DNA of 64,000 bases from Neofusicoccum parvum. Lineage: Eukaryota; Ascomycota; Dothideomycetes; Botryosphaeriales; Botryosphaeriaceae. Positions 1 through 9,873 of this stretch are shown piece by piece. The stretch is taken from contig CP087207.1 of the NCBI GenBank assembly GCA_020912385.1, forward strand, positions 1-64,000, read 5' to 3'. The notes under the pieces were generated by a model. That model did no database searches. It was given only the letters and a program-made list of their open reading frames with translations, and had not been told where the DNA came from. Position 1 is the stretch's first letter. Each line of letters begins with the position of its first letter. A program made the translations under genes and the position numbers.

Positions 1-107
1 ACCTAACCCTAACCCTAACCCTAACCCTAACCCTAACCCTAACCCTAACCCTAACCCTAACCCTAACCCTAACCCTAACCCTAACCCTAACCCTAACCCT
101 AACCTAA
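1..107. repeat. Telomere, (CCCTAA)n
   Basis: A run of about 17 CCCTAA hexamers with no variant unit except the first and last partial ones. The C-rich strand reads 5' to 3' from position 1, the orientation of a left chromosome end. TTAGGG is the usual telomere repeat of filamentous ascomycetes. The array stops abruptly at about 107, where TA-rich sequence begins. Confidence 0.98.
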
Positions 108-1139
108 CTTTTAATTTATTCTATTATCTTTTATTCTTCTTCTATTATTTTTTTTTCTACTTCTACTTCTAGTTCTACTTCTACTTCTTTTTTTTCTTTT
201 TCTTTTTTTTTCTTCTTTTTCTTCTTCTTCTTCTAGCTTTACTTCTAGTTTTAACTCTTTTAATTCTAGTTCTAATTCTAGTCCTAGTTTTATTTTCCTA
301 CTACTATTATTATGTATATTACTCTTATTCTAGTTAAAATTACTAATCCTCACTCTACTTAAAATTACTAACCCTCACCCTAGTTTAAAATTACTATCCC
401 TCACCCTCACCCTCACCCTCACCCTAGTCTAAAATTACTAACTCTTATCCTACTTTTACCAACTATAAAAACTTTTATATTAAATTATTATTCTCTATTT
501 CTATTATCTCTTACTTTTCCTTCTATTTAATTTCTTCTCTTTTATACTTTTAAATTATTTTTTATCAACTATACTATAGTAGTTTAATAATCTATCTATT
601 ACTTCTTTTTACTTCTTCTAGTTCTAGTTCTAGTTCTACTTCTTCTAGTTCTACTTCTTCTAGTTCTAGTTCTACTTCTTCTAGTTCTACTTCTTCTAGT
701 TCTACTTCTACTTCTTCTAGTTCTACTTCTTCTAGTTCTACTTCTTCTAGTTCTACTTCTTTTAAACCCACCTACCTTCTACCTCTTTTATATTACTTAA
801 TATTTATTATTTAATTCTATAAAAATACCCCTCTATTAATATTTACTTGATTTATCTCACCCTTATTTTTACTTATTACTAGTTATTATAGTATTTAAAA
901 CTTCCTCTTTATTCTACTATCTTTTTTATTTTTATTTTAATTTTTATTTTTATTTTTTATTTTATTTTTCTCTACCCTTCCTATCAGCTATAAAAGCTTC
1001 TAAGCTAAGTTATTACTCTCGAGCTTATCCTTTCTCTATGTCTATTTAAGATATCTTAGTAACTTATCTTTATCTTTATTCTTATCCTCTACTACTAGTT
1101 ATTCTTACTTCTACTTCTCTCTCTTCTAGCCGCTATAAC
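108..1139. repeat. Subtelomeric C/T-strand simple sequence
   Basis: The + strand is almost pure pyrimidine plus A, with very little G. It is built of degenerate TTCTAGTTCTACTTC tracts, for example at 600-760. Around 345-440 are several units of an AAAATTACTAACCCTCACCC motif and a short CCCTCA array (about 400-426), a variant of the telomere hexamer. No convincing coding sequence is present. Confidence 0.85.
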
Positions 1140-1775
1140 CTCTACTAACTCTAACTACCTCCTTCTACCAACCCTAACTGCCTCCGGCGGCCGGCTGAGC
1201 CGGGCTCTTTACTGACGGGTTAGTGGGCCTAACCCCTCCAACTACCTCCCTCTACCAACTCTAACTACCTCTCTCCATCAACCCTAACTGCCTCCGGCGG
1301 CCGGCTGAGCCGGGCTCCTCTCGGACGGGTTAGTGGGCCTAACTCTCTACCTTTACTCCTTCCCTCCACCTCTACTCCACTCCATCAACCCTAACTGCCT
1401 CCGGCGGCCGGCTGAGCCGGGCTCTTTACTGACGGGTTAGTGGGCCCAACCCCTCCAACTACCTCCCTCTACCAACCCTAACTGCCTCCGGCGGCCGGCT
1501 GAGCCGGGCTCCTCTCGGACGGGTTAGTGGGCCTAACCCTCCACCTTCACTCCTTCCCTCCACTCCTTCCCTCCACTTCACTCCACTCCATCAACCCTAA
1601 CTGCCTCCGGCGGCCGGCTGAGCCGGGCTCTTTACTGACGGGTTAGTGGGCCCAACCCCTCCAACTACCTCCCTCTACCAACCCTAACTACCTCTCTCTA
1701 TCAACCCTAACTGCCTCTAGCGGCCGGCTGAGCCGGGCTCTTTACTAACGGGTTAGTGGTGGGTCTAATCTCTCT
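1140..1775. repeat. Six GC-rich hairpin units bracketed by telomere-like motifs
   Basis: Six copies of a roughly 60-nt GC-rich core begin at about 1181, 1291, 1398, 1485, 1604 and 1714, spaced 87-119 nt apart. Each is preceded by AACCCTAACTG and closed by ACGGGTTAGTGGG, so telomere-like hexamers in opposite orientation flank it. The core holds an odd palindrome, CCGGCT-G-AGCCGG. The tail alternates between TCTTTACT and TCCTCTCG variants. The spacers are C/T-rich. No ORF of interest crosses the array. Confidence 0.85.
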
Positions 1776-1799
1776 CTATTTTATTACTCTCTATTCTTC

Positions 1800-1857
1800 T
1801 AATAACCCTAACCCTAACTCCAACCCTCGACGTCGATATCTCCTGCTGTGCAGGAGT
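1800..1857. repeat. Interstitial telomere motif with perfect hairpin
   Basis: A short CCCTAACCCTAAC run at about 1805-1818 is followed by the palindrome CGACGTCG and then a 7-bp perfect stem, CTCCTGC (1840-1846), loop TGT, GCAGGAG (1850-1856). It is the only G-containing island in otherwise G-free DNA downstream of the six-unit array. Confidence 0.7.
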
Positions 1858-3048
1858 TTGTTAGTTCTAGTTATAATTCTACTTCTACTTCTACTATTAC
1901 TTCTACTATTACTTCCTAGTTCTACTTCTAGTTCTTAGTTCTAGTTCTACTTTTAATTCTACTTCTAGTCCTACTTTTAATTCTATTTCTAGTTCTACTT
2001 TTAATTTTCTATTTCTAGTTCTACTTCTAGTTTTACTTCTACTTCTTTTTTTTTTCTAGCTTTACTTCTAGTTTCAACTCTTCTAATTCTAATTCTAGTT
2101 CTAGTTCTAGTTCTAGTTCTAGTCCCTAGTTCTAGTTCTAGTTCTAGTTCTAGTCCCTAGTTCTAGTCCCTAGTTCTAGTTCTAGTTCTAGTTCTAGTCC
2201 CTAGTTCTAGTCCCTAGTTCTAGTTCTAGTTCCTATTTAAAATTACTAACCCTCACCCTAATCTAAAATTACTAACCCTCACCCTAGTCTAAAATTACTA
2301 ACCCTCACCCTAGTCTAAAATTATCAACTCTTATTCTACTTTTACTACCTCTATTTCTATTATATCTTTTACTTTCTTTCTATTTAATTTCTTCTCTTTT
2401 ATACTCTTCTTCTTCTTCTTCTACCTTCCTTTATTTAGTTCTAGTTCTTCTAGTTCTTCTAAAATTCTACTTCTATTTCTAGTTCTAACTTTTAATTCTA
2501 GTTACTTCTACTTCTTTCTAGTTCTTCTAGTTCTTCTAGTTCTTCTAGTTCTTCTAGTTCTTCTAGTTCTTCTAGTTCTTCTAGTTCTTCTAATTTTATT
2601 TCTACTTCTACTTCTACTTCTACTTCTACTTCTACTTCTACTTCTGGTTTTAACTCTAGTTTTAACTCTAGTTTTAATTCTAGTTCTAGCTTTAATTCTA
2701 GTTCTAGTTCTAGTTCTAGTTCTAGTTTTTTTTTTAAAATCCATCTTTTACCTCTTCTATATATATTACTTAATATTCGTATTTAATTCCACTCAATTCT
2801 ATTTATATAGTAATACTTATCCAGCTATTATTATTTCTAAAATAAACTGGTACTTACTATTTATTTATTTGTTTATTTATTTATTCATTTATTCTTTTTA
2901 AATCCATCTTTCTTATTTATTTCTACCTACTCTTTTTCAACTATTACTTCTTTCTCTATTAGTTCTAAAATTTTACTAGCTCTCTCTACCTACTAGCTAG
3001 TCCTATCCATCTATTTCCATTAGCTCTATTACTTTCCTACCCCTCTTC
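1858..3048. repeat. Subtelomeric C/T simple sequence, second block
   Basis: This again consists of TTCTAGTTCTAG tracts with very little G on the + strand. At about 2230-2320 three units of a roughly 31-nt repeat occur (AAAATTACTAACCCTCACCC plus TAGTCT), the same unit as near 345-440. Positions 2515-2595 are a pure TTCTAG trimer tract. The open frames here translate to poly-RTR or poly-L and are not genes. Confidence 0.85.
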
Positions 3049-4115
3049 CTACTCCTCTATTAAGCTCTCCACCCTTCCTGTCAGCCATAAAAACTCTCGA
3101 GCCAAGTTATTGCTCTCAAGCTCGTCCTTCCTCCATGCCTGTCCAAGATATCCTAGTAGTCTATCTTTATCTTCATCTCCATCTCCATCTCCATCTCCAT
3201 CTCCATCCTCTACCGCTGCCGCCACTGCCGCCGCTACCACTCCTCCTACTACTTCCTTCTCTCCTAGCCGTAACAACCACCTCTTCCACACCCTTTGATA
3301 CCCGTGCTTGATCCCGTACAACGTACCAATCATCACCCCGAAGAACTGGCACTCGCTGCCCTGAACCTGCCGCCACCCCTGCCTACCATTACTCTCCCAC
3401 CTGTTGCAGATTGCCTGTGGTACCCCGCAGCGAAAGCAGCCCGAGTACCTCTCAAACCTGATTCTTCCCTGCATCTCGCGCCTCTCCTCATCCGCCTGCC
3501 TACCCCGCTCTGTTGGACAGTGGCTGACGCTGTGCTGGTCTTCCCTGCCTGCTGCCTTGCATACCAAACATACCCCCTTCCACCTCTGCAGCTTTCTCTG
3601 AAGTAGTTCTGCATCTGCATACACCTGTTGTGTCTGCCTGGCCTGCCTTGCCCTTATTCCTACTTGCTGCTGCTGCTGCCTTTGAAACTCCTGCCTGTCT
3701 AATTCTCTTTGTTGCGTACTTTGCTCTTCATCCTGCTGTCTTTCCTGCTGTCTTTCCTGCTGTCTTTCCTGCTGTCTTTCCTGCTGTCTTTCCTGCCGGC
3801 TTTCCTGCTGTCTTCCCTGCTGTCTTCCCTGCTGTCTTTCCTGCTGTCTTTCCTGCTGTCTTTCCTGCTGATTTTCCTGCTGCTTCTCTCTTTGCTGCTG
3901 CATCCTCTGCTGCTTCTCTCTTTGCTGCTGATTTTCCTGCTGCTGCCTTCTCTGCTGCTCTCTTTGCTGCTGCTCCCTTTGTTGCTGTAACTGTTGCTGC
4001 TGGTGCTCTTGCTGCTGATGCTTCCTCTGCTGCCACTGCTGCTCTTGCTGCTCTTGCTGCTCTTGCTGCTCTTGCTGCTCTTGCTGCTCTTGCTGCTCTT
4101 GCTGCTGCTGGTGCC

Positions 4116-4180
<65 letters not shown>

Positions 4181-7100
4181 CTCTGCTCCCTCTGCTCCCT
4201 CTGCTCCCTCCACTGCTGCTGCTGCTCCCTCCACTGCTGCTCCTCCCTCCACTGCTGCTGCTGCTGCTGCTGCTCCTCCCTCTGCTGCTGCTGCTCCTCC
4301 TCCCTCTGCTGCCACCACTGCTGCTGCCCCTCCTCCCTCCTCCACTGCTGCTGCTGCTCCCCCCTCCACTGCTGCTGCCCCTGCTGCTGCCGCTGCTGCT
4401 GGTACTGGTCCACACTCTGTTCTTCCTCCACCTTCCTGTCTACCTCCTCCCCCTCCTCCTCCTCCTCCTCCTCCTCCTCCTCCTCCTCCCCCTCTCCCTC
4501 CTCCTCCTCATCCACCATCTCAATCTCTTGCCCAGACTCCCCCCCTCCCCTTCCCCCCCCTTCCCCTTCTACTTCTACAAAAATCGCACCCTTCTTCCCC
4601 CTCCTCCTCCCCCTCCCCCTGCTGCTCCACCTGCCGGCATTCCACCCGCCCAAATCTACCATCTAAAAACTCGTCCATCACTGTCCTCCTGCACGGCCCC
4701 CCGTCCAGATACCGCCTCACCAGCCGGTCATCACTCTTCTCTCCCCCCTGAACCATCACTGCTCTGCTGGCCAGCCCGTCCCTTCCCGCCCTGCCGCTCT
4801 CCTGCGCGTAGTCCAGTAGATCCCGCGGCTCATCCGTGTGGATGATGAGCCTGATGTCCGGGATGTCAATCCCCATACCCAGCGCGCTGGTGGCCACTAC
4901 TACACGCACCACTCCTGCCCTGAAGTCCTCTAGCACCTCCTTCTTCCTAGCTTCTGACATCTTGCTGTAAAACGCCTCGCACTGGAACAGCCCTGCGTCC
5001 ACCAAGCTCTTCACCCTGGTCACTGTGTTGCAGTAGATGACCACCTTTCCTTCCACCGTTGCCTGCAGTTCCTCTTCCACCATCTCTTCTATTTTCCTAT
5101 TCTGCGCCTCCTTCTTCCCTCCTTGTCTTCCTCGCCATCCCCCCTCTCCTCCTCCCCCTCTCCCTCTTCCTCTTCTCCCTCTCCCTCTCCCTCTCCCTCC
5201 CCTCTCTCCTCTCCCTCCTCTCCCTCCTCCTCCTCCCCCTCCCCCTCCTCCTTCCTTCTCCACCTCCACCTCCACCTCCAACTCCACCCCCACCACCTGG
5301 TAGCTGATGTTTCTGCGGGTGGTGACCGCCCTGAACACCACCACCTCGGCCGCAGTCCAGCCCATCCTGCGCCACAGCTCCGCCTCTTTGCTGGGTGGCA
5401 GCGTCGCTGTGAGCAGAACCATCTGCGTTTCTGCCGCCATGAGCTTCCCCAGCTGCTGCAGCTGCTTGCGGAAGTCCACCTGGTCGTTCAGCACCACGTG
5501 GCACTCGTCGATGATGATCCTGTCCAGCTGCCTCATCGCCCTGAGCCGGTTCAAAAACGTCATGAACTCGTCGCTCAGTGCTGCCTCTGGCGTGACCAGC
5601 ACGATGGACTCTGCGTCTGGTGGCCGCCTCGCCTCCCATTCTGCACAGCTGATGCCCAGCTTACTGCAGCGCTCTTTCATGTCCGCTCGCAGCGCGATGA
5701 GCGGTACCACCACCACCGTTGTTCCTCCTGGCTCCGTCCAAGCCGGCAGCATGAACAAGATGCTTTTCCCAGCCCCAGTCGGCATCACTGCCACCACCGG
5801 GCTCACTCCAGCCTGGATGGCGGTCACCGCCTCTTCCTGGATGCTGCGGAACTCGGCTTCCTTTCCCATCAATCTTTGCAGCTGCTCCTTCACGTTGGCC
5901 CTCTTCAGCCTTACCCAGCGGTCCAGCCGCTCCTCGTCCGCGTCATCCTCAAACGGGCAGCGCTTCCTCTTCCTGGAAGCCGCCACCTCCCGCTCCTGGC
6001 TTTTAAAAGCCGACTGGAAGCCTAAGAAGCGGTGCCAGTCGGTGCTGGAAGCGCGGAATAGCAGCCTCTTCTCCGCCACCACACCCGCCTGCTCCATCAT
6101 CCCACGCGCGTAGATCAAGCCTGCGGTGTGGGAAGTGTGTCCTGCCTGGGCGTCTGCGATGGCTGCTGCTGCCCGGTCTTCTTCTACCTCCATCTGCTGC
6201 TGCTGCTCCTGCTTATTCCCATTCTCTCCTCCCCCCTCCTCGTCCACCCTGAACGCGCTGGAGCCGCGCATGAACCGCCTGCTGATGCCGATAGCGACGT
6301 CCCTGTACGCCCTGACCGTCAGCTCCTGGCCCAAGCCGATCCTACTCTCCTTCTTCATCGCCTCCCTCATACGCTCCGTCGTCCACCTCTTCTCCCCCGC
6401 CTCCGCCGGCCACATGTGGGCCGAGATCTGCTCGCTTCCTCGCACCACTGCCAGCATGCGCTGGTGGAATGGCAAGACCAGCCATAGATACCACACCACC
6501 AGCTCCCCCACCTCCCTGGGCAGATACCTGTGGATCACCTTGACATCCCCGGACATGGCGTACCCCTTGTGGTAGCGCGTGACGAACACAACCAGCCCAT
6601 CCTCCACGAAGATGTTGCGGTGCCCTCCCTTGGCCGTATTGCTATGCCTGATGCTGAGAATCTCCGGCCCTCTTGCCGGCTGTCCACCGGTAATGTGCAT
6701 CAGCAGTAGCAGCTTCTCCCTAAACTCGGCCACCTGCGCTGCATATGCATCTACCGCCTGCCTGCTGATGCCTGAGCTCGCGTTTTCCCTGGTGAACCTC
6801 TTCCTCGCAGCAGTGATTCCCATGATCCTGTTGAACAACCAAGTGTTCCCGTCTGCTGGCAGCCTGGTGCGCTGGTCCTGCAGAAAGCTCCACCCTCTGC
6901 GCTCCTCAGCTGGGTTGTCCCTGATGGAATGCCACGGCACTGCTGGCACGTCCATTTCCCTATGCTCTTTCTTGTGGCTGCTGTAGCCGCCAAACAGCAG
7001 CTCCTGGAGCAGCAGCTGGCGAGTGTCGTTCAGCAAGCCGTGCACCATGCCCCTGAACTTGGCCATGGTGAACTGGATGCCCTGGTACAGCAGCTGCTCC

Positions 7101-9026
7101 CGCCCATTCCATCCCACATGGCCCTTGGTGGTGGTGTTGTAGTGGATCTTCATCCCGTAAGTGCGCAGATCCAGTATCCACTGCATGGGACTGTGGCTGC
7201 CTCGGATCATGAAGCTGTCCATCATCTTGGTCACCAGCTCTAAGCAGCTCATCTTCATCTGGCTGCGCTGGCTGCGCTGGCTGCGCTGGCTGCGCTGGCT
7301 GCGCTGGCTGCGCCCACTGCTGTCCCTGGCGCTGCCCTGGCCGCTGTTCCTGCTGCTGCCCTGGCCGCTGCTGGTCCTGCTGCTGGCGCTATCCTGGCCA
7401 CTGCTGTCCTGGCCACTGCTGCTCTGGCCGGCGCTGCCCTGGCTGCTACTGCTCCTGCCGCCCTGGCTGCGCCCGCTGCGCCCACTGCTGTCCCTGGCGC
7501 TGCCCTGGCCGCTGTTCCTGCTGCTGTCCTGGCCACTGCTGCTCTGGCCGGCGCTGCCCTGGCCGGCGCTGCCCTGGCCGGCGCTGCTCCTGCCGCCCTG
7601 GCTGCTGCTGCTCCTGCCGCCCTGGCTGCTACTGCTGCTGCTACTGCTGCTGCCGCCAGCATCGCCTCCACCATAACCGCCAGCGCCGTCCTCCTCCTCC
7701 TCCTCCTCCTCCTCCTCCTCCTCCTCCTCCTCCTCCTTCTCAAAGTCCCATGCGCTGCCCCCACTGCTAAACTCCTCCCTACCATCCTCCTCCCCTTCTG
7801 CTGCTGCTGCTGCTGCTGCTGCTGGACCCGCCATCTCCAGCGCCTTCTGCACCACCATGAAGCGCCCCACCTTGATGATGGCCGACAGAATCGCCGTGTA
7901 CAGACCCGGCTCCCTCCAGCCGGTGGGCGTGACCCCCTGCACCGCCAGAGCGCAGACCAGAGCGCTGTCGTACTCGCGCTGCGTGATCCTCTGGTTCAGC
8001 AGTTCAATGCAAAAGTCCAAGCACGCCTTCTGGATCCCGGACAGCTTTGGTGGCAGCTGCTGCTGCTGCTGCTCTTCTAAACCAGCTCCTTCTTCTTCTT
8101 CATTATCATCATCATCATCACCATCACTTCTTCCTCCCTCTTCTTCCTCGCTTTCTTCTTTATCTCTTCCTCCCCCTTTCCCTTCTTCTTGCTTCTTTAC
8201 AGCTTGCTCTGCCTCCTCCATCAGCCTGGTGAATGCCCTGGACTGCCTGCGGGTGAACCTGTACTCTGGGCTTCTCCAGTCATGCTCCTGCTGCGTCCTG
8301 ACGAAGAACATCAGCACCTGCTTCCACGCCCTCGACCTGTCCGCGACCGCGTTTTCCTCCATGTACGGCTGCAGCGGGTGGTACCGGTTCTGGTGCTTCT
8401 CCGTCCTCATCAGCTCCATGCGGATGAATATGCCGACCTGCTGGGTCACCGCCTGCTGGCCGATGCGCGCAACCTCGTCCATGGCTTTCCAGATGGCCGC
8501 TGCCGCCGGCTCCTCCTCCTCCTCTGGCCTGTCCGGGTTGGCGTTGGGCTCCTCAACCGACGCTAGCAGATCGTCGCGGTCCAGCCGCGCCAGATACGGC
8601 AGCCACTGCGTCCTGTCCAGCCACGGGCTGACCTCGTCCTTCTCTCCTTCCTCGATGGTGGCCCGGGCCCGCTTCTCCAGCTCCTCCCAGTTCTGGTTCG
8701 CCTTGTTCCACGCCTGCTGCCACAGCTGCTCCCCTCCTCCCTCCCCTCTCTCCCCTCCCTCCTGGGCGGGCTGCGCCTGGTCCTCCTGCTGCGCTTGCTC
8801 CTCTGGCTGGCACACTTCAAAGTACTGCGAGCCGTGGAAGGTGGGGAAGAAGCGCTGGCAGTAGACCTGCTTTACCGCCTCTTGGAACCTCTTATTCAAC
8901 CCCTCTTCCACCATCCTGCTCTGCCGGCCTTTGCCTCCTCCAATCGACCATCCGTGCTCGGTGCGCCAGTGCTCTTTCATCATCCTTTCATTCCTGCAGA
9001 CGTACTGGCAGCTGCTACTATTACTG

Positions 9027-9075
<49 letters not shown>

Positions 9076-9346
9076 GGTCCTTCTGGCACAGCAGCCCGTC
9101 CTTGAACAGTGGCAGCTCTGTGACGGGCCGTTGCACCCGGGCTGGCACTTCCAGCTCGCTCGAGAATGCAATCAAGCCATGCCAGCTTCTAACCTCACCA
9201 CCGACCAGCTCCGCCTGCTTCCGGCCCATCCGGTGGTGTTTCCCCCGCAGATGGCCTTCCACCTGGTCCGGCCAGACGGCGTGCCGGCACTCCCTGCAGA
9301 TCGCGAGCCGGTATTCCGCCTGGTGATAAAAGTACGCTGTCGCCAT
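3049..9346 (-). CDS. TLH: Telomere-linked RecQ-type helicase with OrsD zinc fingers and recombinase-like middle; frameshifted
   Basis: The frame opens with ATG at 9346 and runs 1608 codons to 4520. A second frame (4662-3049) carries on with the C-terminus, so the protein would be about 2,100 residues. Residues 17-38 form a C2H2 finger of OrsD (DUF3505) type, CREC...HLRGKH; a second finger lies near 114-132 after a serine run. Residues about 870-1085 resemble a tyrosine recombinase. Helicase motifs follow: PTGAGKS (about 1190), DECH (about 1280), LTATLP (about 1312), ATSALGMG (about 1487) and QESGRAGRDG (about 1518). The second frame holds a long polyQ tract and a Cys-rich tail with CFRCGVPQAIC. 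Acidic, Ser/Gln and Gly/Arg repeats separate the domains. Such RecQ-like genes sit beside telomeres in many fungi. The break lies in a G8 run (C8 at 4553-4560), so a sequence error or a real frameshift are both possible. The gene is transcribed toward the telomere. Confidence 0.88.
4100..4180. repeat. CTG/CAG triplet array inside helicase gene
   Basis: About twenty CTG triplets run without a break at about 4117-4177, within a much longer CTG/CTC-rich tract (3660-4480). On the coding (minus) strand they give polyglutamine. Similar coded simple repeats are a CTG array at about 9030-9075 (polySer) and a CCT array at 7689-7735 (polyGlu). They also create long spurious open frames in the other five readings. 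Confidence 0.9.
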
Positions 9347-9715
9347 TTGGTGCGCTAGCTAGTATTGTCTTGCTAATACTGAAAGTTGCTAGAGAGAATG
9401 ATGCTGGTGTGAGAAAGCTCGTAAATGCTGCTGCTACTACTACTGCTACCGCCGCTGCTGCCGCCGCCGCCGCACGGATCACCCTTACCCCATCAAAAAA
9501 CCTCAACCCTAACCCTACTCTTACCCCAAGTGGCTGGTTTTCTCACGACGCAGCGGTCGGATTTTAAGGTGGCTCATATAAAAAGTGGTCGCAGAGCCAC
9601 GCTTGGAAATCTGACCGAGTGTAGACTCAATCCGAGCACCTCGCTCCAAATCCAGTGCGGTAAATCCAGTGCGGTGCGCGTCCAGCCCACCTGACGATTC
9701 TTTCCCACACAATCT
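9347..9715. other. Helicase 5' flank; no gene seen
   Basis: This is the presumed promoter side of the helicase. It contains a CTG/CCG-rich patch at 9425-9475 and a short interstitial telomere-like stretch, AACCCTAACCCTACTC, at about 9505-9520. From 9650 on, the phrase AAATCCAGTGCGG is repeated. No supported coding region was found. Confidence 0.6.
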
Positions 9716-9741
9716 AAATCCAGCGCGGTCGCGCTGGATTT
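9716..9741. repeat. Perfect 12-bp hairpin before LINE-1
   Basis: The arms AAATCCAGCGCG (9716-9727) and CGCGCTGGATTT (9730-9741) are exact reverse complements with only GT between them. TTTCGGTTAGGG follows at once. A hairpin of the same size and end sequence but different inner bases lies beyond the LINE pair at 17099-17124. Confidence 0.9.
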
Positions 9742-9873
9742 GCGTCTTTCGGTTAGGGACACCTGCTGTTAGTAGTGGGTTATTGTCTGATTTGTGGTGG
9801 AATCGATTCCTACGGTTAAATTAACGTTGGTGGTGCGGCTCTGCCCGCTAGCGAGCGCTCGGACCACCCCACC

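Noticed and set aside
1140..1775. Regular GC-rich repeats with spacers resembling a CRISPR array
   Set aside because: Eukaryotic telomere context, spacers are simple C/T sequence rather than unique, and no cas genes are present.
3630..4751. Long + strand open frame of Ala/Pro/Ser repeats (373 codons) and neighbours on both strands
   Set aside because: These are alternative readings of the triplet-repeat part of the helicase gene; no domain, and codon content is dictated by CTG/CTC arrays.
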